This document shows, piece after piece, positions 22,503 to 35,519 of a stretch of DNA of 64,000 bases. Every line of letters begins with the position of its first letter. Positions within the stretch are counted from its first letter, which is position 1. The notes beneath the pieces are model-generated. The model was given only the letters and a program-made list of their open reading frames with translations. It was not told where the DNA came from and made no database searches. The DNA comes from Dipteronia dyeriana (taxonomy: Eukaryota > Streptophyta > Magnoliopsida > Sapindales > Sapindaceae): NCBI GenBank assembly GCA_032871835.1, contig CM065301.1, positions 17,067,291 to 17,131,290 on the forward strand, in the 5' to 3' direction. The position numbers and the translations under genes are program-made.

Positions 22503-24405
22503 TGTAAGATCCCCAAAAAATAGGTCAAACCGTTCTCAAGTAATTGGTCACAATTGTTATAAATTTAGGTTCAATTTAATTTCTAAAGACTTGAGGCCCA
22601 AAAAGATAATATTAGTCAGGATTATAATTACGTCTAGAGAAATGAGCAGGATTCGGCCCAAATCAATTGGTATCCCGACTTATTCCTATTTTAAATGTTA
22701 AGGCCTAAGCCCGATTAAATTGTTAGTTGATAAGCCCTAAATTGAATTTAGTGTGATTCAAGAGGAGAGATAGAAACAAGTAGAGAGAACCAGTGGAGTG
22801 AGAAAGAAGAAAAGAAGAGAGAAAGAAAGAAGATAGTTGTGTTTGGAGTTTTAATGAGGTTCTGTCCAGACTTCTTCTAAGAACATTTTAGAGATCGATT
22901 TGTGGCCCGATCGAACTCAAATTTGGTTAGCTTATTCTACTCTTTTAGTTCTTGAATCTGTCGGTGGAGATGTCAATTGAAGTTTTGTGTGGTAAGATAT
23001 ATGGCTCTGAACAGACTGGGCAAAAGCATGATATAAGCAATTGTTTGAGGAACTTGGTGCTAAGTAAATTGTTCTTTTGTTAATGATTTCTTAGATATGT
23101 TAGATTGATTTTATGACCATTTATGAGAATAAACATGTATAAGATTGGTTCATGGTCATTACCATGATTTTAATTGGATTTTTCTGATCATTATAAAGAT
23201 TTATGGAGATCCCCTGTTTTACTAGACTAGACAGATTTCGTAAAATTGTTTTGGGTTCGTTAATCAACATTAAAAATCATGAGAATTTATATGAAGGTAG
23301 ATGTATATATCTAGTATCATTCTTTAAAGTTTCGTGAGATTTAAGTGAGTAGAAATATTGTTATGAATTTTGGAATAGACATAGGTCGGTATTTGAATTT
23401 TGCTGGATAGTTTCGGGAACCATGAAAGATTGATATTTTTGTATGATATAATGACTCCGTATTAATCTCAAAATTTTACTGTATATTACCTTATATGTAT
23501 AGATTACATCTGCAAGGTTTCAAAATTTATACATGAGTAGAAATATTTATATAAATTTCGGAGTGGACTGTGGTTGGCTACTGGACAGATTTGGGATAAG
23601 CAATAATATAATTAATTGTTCGGTCATGCTATCGATCCTAGATTGAATCGAAACTTTTATGGTAGTATTTCCAATATGTATAGACCATCCATGTCAAATT
23701 TCATAATATTATTAATTGTTCGGTCATGCTATCGATCCTAGATTGAATCGAAACTTTTATGGTAGTATTTCCAATATGTATTGACCATCCATGTCAAATT
23801 TTATAATATTTGGAGCTATAGAAAATTTATTAAATATCGGAAATCAAAGAATGATCAATTGTATTAGCTTGAAACTAGATTTCTAAGTTTAGTTCTATAT
23901 ATGTGAGGCTTATGTTGATTTACCTTACTGTGGTGATAAGGTTATGACTGTAAATCAATTTGTTACTGTGGTGATAAGGTTATGACAGTAAATCAATTTG
24001 CAAATTGATAGGTTTGAGTGATGCTTGAGCTTCTAGAGCTAGAGCCAATTCGTTCGTATTCGAGCGTATTCGAGATAAGTAAACTCATCCATTATGTGTT
24101 ATGTTTTCCAAAATGTATGTAATATGTAGCAAGTTCTTTCATGTTTTCAAATGTTTATATGGCATATTTATGTTTCAAATTATCGAACTACTATTTCTAA
24201 TATCCCTACCATTTTATACTCTATCGTATTTTGTTAAGGTTTTCACCGATTTTAAGTAAGGTTGCTTTTATAAGTATTTTGTATTAATGACTTTGAACTA
24301 AATTCCTTACTTACATATTTTGTATACAATTTGACTATTGTTATTTATTTTGAAATGGTTATACTTAGAATTCTATTGTTATCTATACTGAGTACCGACA
24401 TGCTA
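22503..24405 (+). repeat. LTR 5' portion, left arm of a large foldback
   Basis: LTR starting TGTAAGATCCCC after a polypurine tract. It is repeated in inverted orientation at 24957-27533, where a MITE adds 800 bp. Near 23606-23810 this arm has a roughly 100-bp tandem duplication (ATTAATTGTTCGGTCATGCT) absent from the other arm. A purine-rich stretch (AGAGAGAAAGAAAG) lies near 22815. Confidence 0.8.
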
Positions 24406-24956
24406 TTGATTTCAAATATATATGAATTTGTAAAACCGTTTGGCTTATTGTTTCGTAGTTACCGTTATTGTTATTGGCCCAGCTGGAATAGTGTCCACAC
24501 ATACTGTTGTCGTGTCACACGGGTAATTGTGACATACTGTTATTGATGTGTCACACGGGTACTTGTGACACTATGAGACATAATTTTACCGCTTTCCATA
24601 ATTGATTAATGCATATTGTTTATACTGTAAAATAATTTACTTACGTTGTATAAAGTGAATGATCTATACCGTTTATTTTCGTAAGATTATAGTGTTTTAA
24701 ATTAGGATTAATAGATAATCTCTTGATTTAATATTGTATATCCTATTTAATGAAATGATTTATGATTTAAGATTTAAGAATATGGAGATGTTTTAAAGTA
24801 TTGCTTTAACCGTTTTATTGATATTGAGTACGTATATAGTATTAAAATGTTAATTCATGTTTTATAATATGTCTTATTGTTTAAATTCTCTGAAATGTTT
24901 ATTATCAAGATTTTGAAGATAAAGGTTTTACAAATGCCATTTTTTTTTTAAATCAA
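24406..24956 (+). repeat. Foldback loop containing the shared LTR middle
   Basis: 24406-24711 is unpaired LTR sequence with two near-identical 30-bp blocks (GTGTCACACGGGTA.TTGTGACA, about 24515-24570). 24712-24945 is the middle segment also present at 11850-12085. Confidence 0.75.
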
Positions 24957-27533
24957 TAACATGTCGGTACTCGGTATAAATAACAATAGAATTATCGGTA
25001 GAACCATTTCAGTATAAATAACAATAGTCAAATTGTATTCAAAATATGTAAGTAAGGAATTTAGTTCAAAGTCATTAATACCAAATACTTATAAAAGCAA
25101 CCTTACTTAAAAGCGGTGAAATCCTTAACAAAATACGAAAAAGTATAAAATGGTAGGGATATTAGAAACAGAAGTTCGATAATTTGAAACATAAATATGT
25201 CATATAAACATTTGAAAACATGAAAGAGCTTTCTAAATATTATATACATTTTGGAAAACATAACACATCATGTATGAGTTTACTTACCTCGAATACGAAC
25301 GAATCGGCTCTAGCTCTAGAAGCTCAAGCGTCACTCAAACCTATCAATTTACAAATTGATTTAGGCCCAGTTTGACATTGCTTCCCAGCTGCTTTTGGGG
25401 CCAAAAGTGATTCTGGACCTAAGATATGGTGTTTGGTAAAATCGTTGAGAAGTGCTTTTGGTCACTTTTAGCTTCTCCCAACTGAGTTTTTGAGAAGCTA
25501 CAAATACATGCTTTTGGATTTTGGCTTCTGCTTTTAGAAAACACGCTACAGTGATATTAAATGAAATTTTATTAACTTCCAACTTTGTCCTTACCTTTAA
25601 TGAAATTTAACGAAAAAAATTGGACTTATATTTTTGTACCCAAAAAAAAGGTTGCCATAACTGTATAAAAAAATTGGATAATTAATTCAATAAAGTAGAA
25701 TAAAAATGAAATAAAAAAATAAAGTAGAATAAAATAATGAAATAATGAAATAAAGAAATTGGACTAATTAAATAAATAAAGTTGAAAAAATAGGGCTAAT
25801 TAATTCAATAAAGTACCATAATTATATAACACTTAACACTAAACACAAATAAACAAGAAAAATGTAAAGTATAGCACATTAGTACAATTTAGATGTCTAT
25901 GTCCTTTTAGTAATTTTACACACTCACAACACTTTTTATTTCAGTTTACTAAACACATTGAAATTGCTTTTAGTTCTCACGGCACTTTTGAAAATCAGTT
26001 TACCAAACACTCAGCTGATTCTTCCCACAGCAATTCCAAAAGCAATTTCCCTCACAGCAATTCCAAAAGCAATTTCCCTCACAGCAATTCCAAAAGCAAT
26101 TTCCCTCACAGCAATTTCAAAAACACTTCTCCCCACAGCATATCAATACCAAACCGGGCCTTACTGTCATAACCTTATCACACCTTATCACCACAGTAAA
26201 GTAAATCAACATAAGCTTCACATATATATAGGACTAAACTTAGAAATCTAGTTTCCAGCTAATACAGCTGATCATTCTCTGATCTCTGATTTATAATAAA
26301 TTTTCTATAGCTTCAAATATTATGAAATTTGACATGGATGGTCTAGACATATTGGAAATACTATCATAAAAGTTTCGATTCAATCTAAGATCAATAGCAT
26401 GACCGAACAATTAATTATATTCTTGCTTATCTCAAATCCGTCCAGTAACCAACCACAGTCTACTCCGAAATTTATATAAATATTTCTACTCATGTATAAA
26501 TTTTGAAACCTTGCAGATGTAATCTAGACATATAAGGTAATATACAGTAATATTTCCAGATTAATACGGAGTCATTAGATCATACAAAAATACCAATCTT
26601 TCATGGTTCCTGAAATTATCCAGCAAAATTCAAATACTGACCTATGTCTATTCCAAAATTCATGACAATATTTATACTCACTTAAATCTCACGAAACTTT
26701 ACATAATGATACTAGATATATACATCTACCTTCATATAAATTCTCATGATTTTTAACGTTGATTAATTAACCAAAAACAATTTTACGGAATCTGTCTAGG
26801 CTAGTAAAACATGGGATCTCCATAAATCTTTATAATGGTCCGAAAAATCCAATTAAAATCACGTTAATGACCATGAACCAATCTTAAACATGTTTATTCT
26901 CATAAATGGTTCATAAAATCAATCTAACATATCTAAGAAATCATTGACAAAAGAACAACTTACTTAGCACCAAGTTCCTCAAGCAATTGCTTTTATCATG
27001 CTTTTGTCAAGTATGTTCAGAGTCATATATCTCAACACAGAGAACTTCAACTGACATCTCCACCGTCCAGATTCAAGAACTGAAAGAGTAGAATACGTTG
27101 ACCAAACTTGAGTTCGATCGGACCACAAATCAACCTCCAAAATGTTCCTAGAAGAAGTTAGGACAAAACCTCATTAAAACTCCAAAAACAACTCTCCTTT
27201 CTTTCTCTCTTTCTTTTCTTCTTTTTTTTCTCCATCGGTTCTCTCTACTCATTTCTATCTCTCCTCTTGAATCACATTAAATTCAATTTAGGACTTATCA
27301 ACTAATAATTTAATCAGGCTTAGGCCTTATCATTTAAAATATGAATAAGTTAGGATACCAATTGATTTGTTAATTCAACTCATTTCTCTAGACGTAATTA
27401 TAATCCTGACTAATATTATCCTTTTAGACCTCAAGTCTTTAGAAATTAAATTGAGCCTAAATTTATAACAATTATGACCAGTTACTTGAGAACGTAAATT
27501 TATAACAATTATGACCAGTTACTTGAGAACGGT
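24957..27533 (-). repeat. LTR 5' portion, inverted arm of the large foldback
   Basis: Reverse complement of 22530-24405 with scattered substitutions, interrupted by the MITE at 25364-26160. It ends at GAGAACGGTT and lacks the first 27 bp of the LTR. A roughly 40-bp tandem duplication (AATTTATAACAATTATGACC) lies near 27490-27530. Confidence 0.8.
25364..26160. mobile_element. MITE, 797 bp, TTA target duplication
   Basis: Terminal repeats GGCCCAGTTTGACATTG and, in reverse complement, GGCCCGGTTTGGTATTG. TTA duplications are at 25361-25363 and 26161-26163. The empty site exists in the other foldback arm near 23990-24005 as a single TAA in AGTAAATCAATTTG. Inside is a 27-bp unit (ACAGCAATTCCAAAAGCAAT...) repeated about 3.5 times at 26027-26110. 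TIR and target-site type suggest a PIF/Harbinger-derived MITE. Confidence 0.88.
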
Positions 27534-28681
27534 TAGCTATACTGTTATACTTTTAATAGTACTGTTATGCGTTTGGTATGGGATAATGCGTTTGGTATGG
27601 GATAAGAGGTTCAAATGACTAGGGTGCCTCTATTGTAACTGAAAATATTCTTAATTAATAATTTTACCAGACTATTTAAGATGGATGGTTGAGATCAAAT
27701 TAATAATTTGTTAGATATTAAATATTTAAGATATTCAAAAAATTTAAAATTATGTAATTAAAAAAATTAAAAAAATTAAAAAAATATATCTCCACCATCC
27801 ATATTCGTGATGAACGGTGAAGATTAAATATAATTTACGAAAAAAAAAAACAAAAACTAAAAAATTAAAAAATATATATTAAAAAATTGAGTGAAGATCC
27901 AATCTCCAAATTGGATCTCCATTGTTCGGTGGAGATCCAATCTGGGATTAGTCTCCACCAAGTACCAACATCTCCCTCCTTCCTCGTTCACACTTGAAAA
28001 ACTGAAGTATGCATCAAAACATCTCCATCCAATCTGAGGCCCACAAGTTCATGGAAACTCTGGGTCAAAATCCAGCCTTTTTTTTACTTTAAAATTCAAA
28101 CTTTATTAAACCAGTGATTTTTTTTTTTTTGAAGTTCAACCTTTATAGATGGAGCCAGAAAAGGTAAACAGAGAACATGACAAAGCAAAAAGCCAGAAAA
28201 CAGAACAGAGGAAAGCAAAGCAACACAACTGAACCAAGAGCCATCTTGTGTTTGGCGAGATGCCATTCAAACCAATTGAGTTTCAATTAAAACAAAAAAT
28301 TGAAACTCAAATGAAGAACTTTGCACCGAAAAATTGAAAAAAAAAAACATTATAGGAGCAGCGGCGGAAGCAGCAACGATCTGAGAGAGAGAAATCTACA
28401 TCTATAAAGGAGAAAAGAGAGAGAGATCTCGTCTAAAAAGGAAAGAGATAGGATTCAAATGTTGGTGTGTATGTAATTTTTATAAGTTTTATTGTTAAAA
28501 ATATATTTTCTAGACTTGTCCCGTGGATAAATCTGGCCGAGGGACCGTAGTGGGACAGTTTTTTTTTATGATTTTTATTTTGAGTTGTCGTGTTCCGTCC
28601 CAAATTAATAGTCCGTTAAATGTAGGATAATAAAAAATTATCCCACGTTATCATGTCTTGTCCCATAGACCAAACGCACAC
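27534..28681. mobile_element. Right part of the split MITE-like element
   Basis: AT-rich, non-coding. Ends ...CATGTCTTGTCCCATAGACC and then AAACGCACAC, followed by TTA. It contains repeated GTGAAGATC/GGAGATCCAATCT blocks at 27810-27960 and two adjacent copies of TGCGTTTGGTATGGGATAA at about 27572-27610. Confidence 0.5.
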
Positions 28682-28684
28682 TTA

Positions 28685-29456
28685 AAATGTTATAAGACCT
28701 TGAAGATCGACTTTGAAGAATATAAAAAAAGTTGTGTTTCTTGGCCGAATTTAAGCAGTTGGTGGGAGGCGTGGAGCTGCTTGTGACTTTTGTCACACGT
28801 GAAGGCAGAGATTCAATGAGATTTTCGGGTTCTATTGTTATTTTAATTTTATTGTCATCCTAATTTTTTTTTGTATTAGGGTAGAGGATGAAACCCTATG
28901 TTATGAGATAATTTTTATATATATATTTGATGATTCTCAAATATTGTTCTTCAATGTTTATAGTTTTTGTCTTTATTGTTTTTAAATATAAAACCCTTTC
29001 ATCTCTCATATCATGTATTTTTGATAGTTATGTATATATTTAATTAATCAATGTTTGGTTTCGTAACAGTAATTATATTTTTTTTGATTTTTTTTGTTTT
29101 TCATTAAATTAGATAAATAGAATGTTTAGAGATTGTATTTTAAAGCGAAAAAAAAAAAACTTAAGATTTTTATTAATGTTCTTATTGTTAAATTCATGGG
29201 TAGACGATAAATTGATTTTAATTGTCACTCTAATTTGGAGAATTGACAAACCATCATGAAACTATGATATTACACAATGGTAGATATTCTTTTATTGATT
29301 ACTTTCGACCTTATTTGCTTTTCGCTTAGTTTAATTTTAGTTTTAATTCACCATATTCAGTTAACTAGGTTAAGATTAGATTAAATTTAGATTCGATCAA
29401 CTGTTTTACTGTAAACTCGTACGCTATACACTATTTTGTAAATTTATCACAATAGT
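28685..29456. other. Intergenic, no gene recognised
   Basis: AT-rich sequence with homopolymer runs. No open frame of note, no splice-supported exon and no terminal repeats recognised. Confidence 0.5.
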
Positions 29457-31478
29457 GTGTTAGGTTTGAAAGAGAAGGCTGACAAAATAGGACAGTGTGG
29501 TATTCCGAATATGGGAAGAAATGTGAGGATTGTAAGAAAGGTGGTAGATGACTTATCTCTTTTACCTTTCTCACAAGTGAGAGTGATAGGATGGGTGTCA
29601 GCGGACAGCTTTCTGAAAATGAAAGAAGGGAGGCTGGTGGTAAAGGTGATCATAGGAAACACAAGTTGGGGAATAAAAATTCTCAAGTCTAAAAGGTTTA
29701 TTTCAAATCATTTATAGAGAAAAAACCAAAGGTCAATAGAGAGAAGGATGTATTAGATAAAGGTTATGGCAAATGGGTTCGAATTTCAAAATTGAAACCT
29801 AGTTTGACATCTTCGTTGAGTGGCATGCTAACTTTGGAGAAAGCTGCAATTAGAGGTGCCATGCTGTAAAGTGATGAAGAAAGGTGGTCATCATCATCTA
29901 AAGATGGTTTGTTTAGAGGAGTTTTGTTAACTCTCAAAAAAGAATGGGTGAAAGCTCAATTGTTGGAAAATTGCAGAATAAAATGGCAAAGCATTCTGGA
30001 TCTAAAAAAGGTGGGTCGGTTAAAAAGGGCATGGCAGACTATAATGGGATCAATAGATTAGAGTGCATCTCTAGTCAACGGACTTGTTGGGGGACCTGAT
30101 GATGGTCATGTTCCTGATGGCTTATATGGAGAAGAGAGGGGACTAAGTTCCAAGTCAACCAAGACCCAGTCCAGACAACTGATCAGCTATAAAAGAGGTG
30201 CAATTCGTGAACCATATAGTTGTGTTAGTGCCAATCAAGCTAATGGGATGTCTAGCGAAGACGAGTATAGGGAAGACATCCTCGGGTACCGGTGATCGAG
30301 GAGACGGGCGAAGGCGAGACTTCGATCGTATCGTTTATTCAATCAAAGATAAAGAAATGATCGAAGAGGGGCTGTTCATTCAAGAAGCACGGTATGAATA
30401 CACAACTCAAAAGGGCTAATTAGTACAAGACTGCAACGGTGGCAACATTGGAGAACTCTTCCAAGATGAAACTTGCAACAAAATGGAACTTAGAAGATGA
30501 GTTGTCGAAGGCTATGGAGGCTGGAATAAATGCAGGCTATGACTTCGATGGGGAGGGCAAAGATTCGGTAGGGTGCAAAACATCTTGGAATCTTGTGGAA
30601 GAGATTGCAATAGTCATCGAGACCGGGGTGCTTTTAGGCTTTGATTTGAAAGGAAAGGAGATAGAGGAATATAAGTTGATCGAAAGTAGAGAGGATGAAG
30701 AGGACAAATGTGCGCAAGATGTTCAAAGACGGTAATATCGTTTTCATTTGATTTTGTGTTGGGGAGTCTTTAGTTGGAATGCTATTCTTTTCTTGGAATT
30801 AACAGGTGTGTGGAGACTGGACAAAAGAAGGTTGGTGAAAGATTTAATTCAGCACCAGAATTTGACAATGTTTTTCATTCAAGAAACGAAATTGGATACC
30901 TTTGATCTTAGAAACTTTAGATCTTTAGGGGGAAGCGATCTGTCTAGGGGAGTTAGCATTGACGACGAGTTTCAGGCTCACTCTTGCATTTCTAACAACA
31001 GATGCATCATCATTGCTGAAAGTCTGGAACTTTGTCAAAGATAGGAAAATGGATAGTGTTTTGTAATGTATATGCCCCTAATCAAGAAAGTGCGAGGTTA
31101 GAATGATGGAATTTCATAATTTTGGCTCAACCGAGTCTTCCGAGACTTTGGTGTATTGGAGGAGATTTCAACATGGTTCTTGACCCATCGAGGAGATTAG
31201 GAGGTGTATGCTTATTGTCCTCGCTTCGAAATTTCAACTCTTTCCTCTCAAGAGCAAGGGTGGTGGATTTCTATTTGCATGGTATGGTTTATACTTGGTC
31301 CAATAATAGGGAAAATGCTTCTTGGGTTAGATTGGATTGTTTCTTGATTTCGTTGGAAATTTCATCGTGGTTCCTAAGATGATTCAAAGTAGTCTTCCGA
31401 AGAGCATTTCAGATCATAACATGATTATGCTGGGGGAACAAAAAGAAGATTGAGGTCATCATCCGTTCTGGTTCTTTA

Positions 31479-31785
31479 GGGTGTATTTGGTAGGAAGGAA
31501 AGAAAATATGAATTATAGAAAGGAGAGATAGGAAAGAAAAGAAAATAATTTTCACTTGAGTTGTTTGGTAAACAAGAAGGAAAGAAGATATCTTTCTTTT
31601 CCTTTGTTTGGTATTGTTGAGGAAAAAACAAATGATGGAAAATGTTCTTTATCAATTTTACTATTTTACCCTTACATTATAGTTTATATATTATATATTT
31701 TTATATTTAAATAAATATAATTTAAATAATATTGAATCCAACTTTTTTTTTAACAAAATCACTTCAAACTTTTTAACCAATTATT

Positions 31786-31818
<33 letters not shown>

Positions 31819-32027
31819 ATATATAATTAATACATTACACTTTTCTCTCCATTTTCCGCTCACTTTTAAGAAGATTGAAATGAGTGAGTCTCACTTATCA
31901 ATTTTTTTTCCCATTTTTTCCTTTCTTCCATTTTTCTTCCCATACCAAACACACTTCCCATTTTTCTTCTCCCTTTTCCATTCACCCTTTTCTTTCCTCT
32001 CCTTTTTCATTCCTACCAAACACACTC
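31479..32027. mobile_element. MITE-a in the LINE, 549 bp, TTA duplication
   Basis: Terminal repeats GGGTGTATTTGGTAGGAAGG and, in reverse complement, GAGTGTGTTTGGTAGGAATG. TTA at 31476-31478 and 32028-32030. Excision restores the LINE frame (PFWFFN...DWLKDKELI). The interior is pyrimidine-rich at the right end, with a TA run near 31788-31825. Confidence 0.85.
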
Positions 32028-32175
32028 TTAATGATTGGTTGAAGGACAAAGAATTGATAAGGGAGATGGTAAAAGGCTGGAAAGGTTGCAAGGTGAAAGG
32101 CTCGAGGGGTTTCGTTCTTTCTTCGAAAATTAAGGCAACTAAGTTAAGCCTTAAGTAAGGATTGTTTAAGGTTAA

Positions 32176-32750
32176 GGGTACATTTGGTAGGAATGAATGA
32201 AATTGGAAGGATAGAAAGATTTGGAGGGATAGAAAAAATGAGGGAAAGAAAGAAAAATAATTTTCTCTTGAATTGTTTGGTAAACAGAAAGAAAAGAAGA
32301 TTGGATGAAAAATCTTTTTTATCAGTTTTACTATTTTACCCTTACATTATAGTTTTTATATTATATATTTTTAAATTAAATAAAGATAATTTAAATAATA
32401 TTGAATCCGACTGTTTTTTTTTTTACAAAATGACTTCAAACTTTGTAACCTATTATATATATATAAAAAAATTAATACATCGTGTTTTACAAATTTATTT
32501 TAAAAAATAAAATTTAAAGTAAATTAAAAAAAGATAAATTTGTAATTTTAGTTAACCCAAAAACCAATACCTTCTTCCTCTCCCTTTTCCTCCTATTTTT
32601 GGGTGGATCAAAATTCGTGGGTCCAATCCATCCATTTTCCCTTTCCTTCTATTTTTCTCTCCATATCAGACACACACTTCCTCTTTTTTCTCTCCCTTTT
32701 CCATCCACCCTTTTCTTTCCTCTCTCTTTTCCTTCCTACCAAACATACCC
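32176..32750. mobile_element. MITE-b in the LINE, 575 bp, TAA duplication
   Basis: Terminal repeats GGGTACATTTGGTAGGAATG and, in reverse complement, GGGTATGTTTGGTAGGAAGG. TAA at 32173-32175 and 32751-32753. Same family as MITE-a: both contain TTTTACTATTTTACCCTTAC followed by a TTATATATTTT block. Confidence 0.85.
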
Positions 32751-33255
32751 TAAAAGAGATGATTTTTCTTTGAAAGCCTGTGAAAATCGTTTGGATAACG
32801 TTGAGAGGAGAGCCATGAGTATGGGATGGACAGGATATAAGGAAAGAGAGGTTAACTCTCTTATCAGCTTTATGGAAGTAATTAAAGAGAGAGGAACAAA
32901 GGTGGAAATAAAAATCGTGTGTTAAGTGGCTTACGGAGGGGGACAAAAATACAAAGTTCTTCCATTAGGTGGCTAATGGGAGGAGGAGTATAAATCTTAT
33001 GAGCGAGATGGTCTTTAATGGGGTAAAGGTTTCAGATTCAAAGCAAATTAAAATGGGGGGTTTTAAACTACTTTAAGGATCATTTCAAAAATGTTTCGTG
33101 GAGAAGACCAAAGATTGTAAAGTTGAACTTAAGCTGACTCAAGTTAGAGGAAAATGGGTTATTGGTATAAAATTTTAGTAGAGGGGAAGTTTGGTCAGCG
33201 TTTTATAATTGGTTCGGATGGATTCAACCTTAATTTCATTAAAGTTAATTGAGAG

Positions 33256-33930
33256 ATGATTCAAGAAGACTTTATAAATTTCATTCAAGAATTTAATATT
33301 GATGGTTCAATTGCTAGGGAGTTAAACGAGACTTTTATCGCTCTAATACCAAAATGTGTCGATCCAGAAATGATGAGAGACTTTAGACCAATTAGTTTAG
33401 TAAGATCCATGCACAAGGTGTTGGCTAAAGTGTTGGCAAACCGACTAAAAAGAGTTATAAACTCGGTTATAAGTGACTCTCAAATGACATTTGTCAAACA
33501 TAGACAAATCATTGATAGCTTCGTCATTAAGAAGGAAATCATTCATAGTTGGAAGAAAGACAATGAGGAGGGCCTTTTAGTTAAATTGAACTTTGAAAAA
33601 GTTTATGACAGTGTGAATCACTCTTACTTGGATTCCATAATGGAGTGCATGGGTTTTGGTGAGAGATAGAGATGGATGCGGAATTGTATTTCAACTCTAA
33701 TGTTATCGATTTTAGTAAACGATAGCCCTACATCTCAATTTGAAGTTGATCGAGGACTCAATCCTTCTTTAATGTGATCCTTTGTCCCCTTTTATTTTTA
33801 ACATTGCTATTGAGAGTTTGAGTTGCCTTTCTAGAAAAGCATATGAATTGGATTTGATGAAAGGTGATATTCACATTTCTCACTTTCAATTTACAGATGA
33901 TACCATTATTTTTTATCTACCCTAAAAAAA
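33256..33930 (+). pseudogene. LINE reverse transcriptase domain
   Basis: Best-preserved coding stretch of the LINE. A 137-codon open frame begins at 33256 and covers fingers and palm (FIALIPKC, FRPISLV, VLANRLKRV, DSFVIKKEIIHSWKK). The FTDDTIIF catalytic motif lies at about 33890 after stops and a frame change. A conserved Gln in the DSQMTFVK block is intact. Confidence 0.85.
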
Positions 33931-35519
33931 GAATATCTTCTTAATGCTTGAGGAATTTTGAGATGTTTTGAGTTGGTCTAGTGTTTAAGGATAAACTTTC
34001 ATAAATCTTGTGTTGTTAGGATTGGCTCTAGTAGGTTTGAGGAGGAAGATTGGGCTGAATGCTTTAGATGTAAGAAGGCTAGTTTTCCTATCACTTATCT
34101 TGGGATACCTTTAGGTGCTAGACCATGTGCAAAAATTCCTTGGAAATCTTTATTGGTCCGCATTAAAATTCGTTTGGCCCCTTTGAAGAAGAAATTCTTA
34201 CTTAAGGGTGGATTAGTTTTGATAAAAGCGGTCATCTGTGGCATGTCTACTTACTTTTTGTCGGTCTTTAAAATTTTGATGGGAGTACCTCATATGATAG
34301 AAAAACTTCAAAAGAGTTTCTTCTAAGGCAATGAAGGAGATAAAAAAAAAATGTGCATGCGGTATATTGACAGATGATGTGTAAAAGTAAAAGTAAAAGA
34401 AATGAGGGTATTGGGATTTGAAGGATTATTAATAAAAACAAAAGCTTGTTAGCAAGATGAGTTTGGAGGATTGGTAAAGAGAGTGAGTCCTTATATAAAA
34501 AAGTTATATATGCTAAGTATGGGATTGGTACTAGTGACTTGTGGTGGAATTGGCATCATCATTCCTCGGTGTCCTTTTTTTTTTGGTTAAATCAATTGAG
34601 AGTTTGTTTAATGAAGGTTCTAGTTCAACAAGATTCCTAAATGATGGCTTCAAAGTGACTTTTGGAAATGGGGACCGAGCTTGTTTTTGGAAAGATGTTA
34701 GATAGGATTTGATTATGTTCAAGAAGGCATGTCTATGAATTTTTGCTTTAGCTACTAGCAAGACCTGAAAGGTTAAAGACTTTGGAAGATGGAAGGGGTT
34801 GAGGTGAATTTGGGACGTGGCTCTTAGAAGAACTGTGATTGTTTGGGAGATGAATCATTGGAAGTGTTTTCTTATCTCTCTTGAGAGTATTCGAGTTAGA
34901 AACTTCAGATGATTTTGCTTGAAATTTTTGTCAAAATGGGAGTTTTTCGGTGGGTTCTTTTCAAAGAAAGCTTACAAATATAGGAAAATAGGTTCTTTTG
35001 TGAACAAACTTCTTTAGCAAGGTATAGTTCCTCTTAAAGTGAAGATTTTCATGTGGTAACTTTTTAGAGGTAGAATTATAGTTAAAGATGTCTTACAACG
35101 ATTTGGTATCTCTCCGAATTTGAATCTAGCTTGTCTACGTTGCAATTCGGGTAGGGAATCGATAAACTATTTATTTCTTCTTTGCTCTTGGTCTTGGATG
35201 ATATGGTCTTCTTCTATGGGATGATGGGCATAAACTGTTGTTCTAACTACACCTTACACGAGTGGTCCATGAATTAGGAAGGACTTTGCCCTTCGAAAAA
35301 AAGTGGGAGAGTTTGGTGCACATTATTTATGGTGATGGTTTAGACCATTTGGAAGGCAAGGAATCAAATTGTCATTAAAGCACATGATACTCATGTTTAT
35401 CAAATCGTGGACATGGTTAAATTTAAGGTAACTTGGTGGTTCAAGCATCATGAGAAAGGCTCTTCGGAGCCGCTATCTTCATTTCTTTTAAACTTGAAGG
35501 AGAGTTGCTTGGGACCACC

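Larger units (their letters stand above)
6630..27533. mobile_element. Rearranged Ty3/gypsy-type LTR retrotransposon complex hosting nested insertions
   Basis: Order: inverted LTR 3' half (6630-6691 plus 11565-11850), shared middle (11850-12090), LTR 3' half (12095-12443), primer-binding site (12447), internal sequence, polypurine tract (~22491), LTR 5' part (22503-24405), shared middle (24712-24945), inverted LTR 5' part (24957-27533). TCGAGGACG before the polypurine tract and a TGGTATCAGAG primer site are typical of plant chromovirus-like Ty3/gypsy elements. No gag-pol coding is left; after removing MULE-2 the internal region is only about 1.3 kb. A single inversion with breakpoints in both LTRs would produce this order. 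The base-exact right edge is uncertain. Confidence 0.65.

Noticed and set aside
25958..26251. 97-codon frame with repeated AIPKAISLT
   Set aside because: Produced by a 27-bp tandem repeat inside the MITE and crosses its end.
27572..28681. Stand-alone MITE starting at TGCGTTTGGTATGGGATAA
   Set aside because: The match of the right end to 6534 (16-bp GGGACAAGACATGATA) is better, but this reading is not fully excluded.
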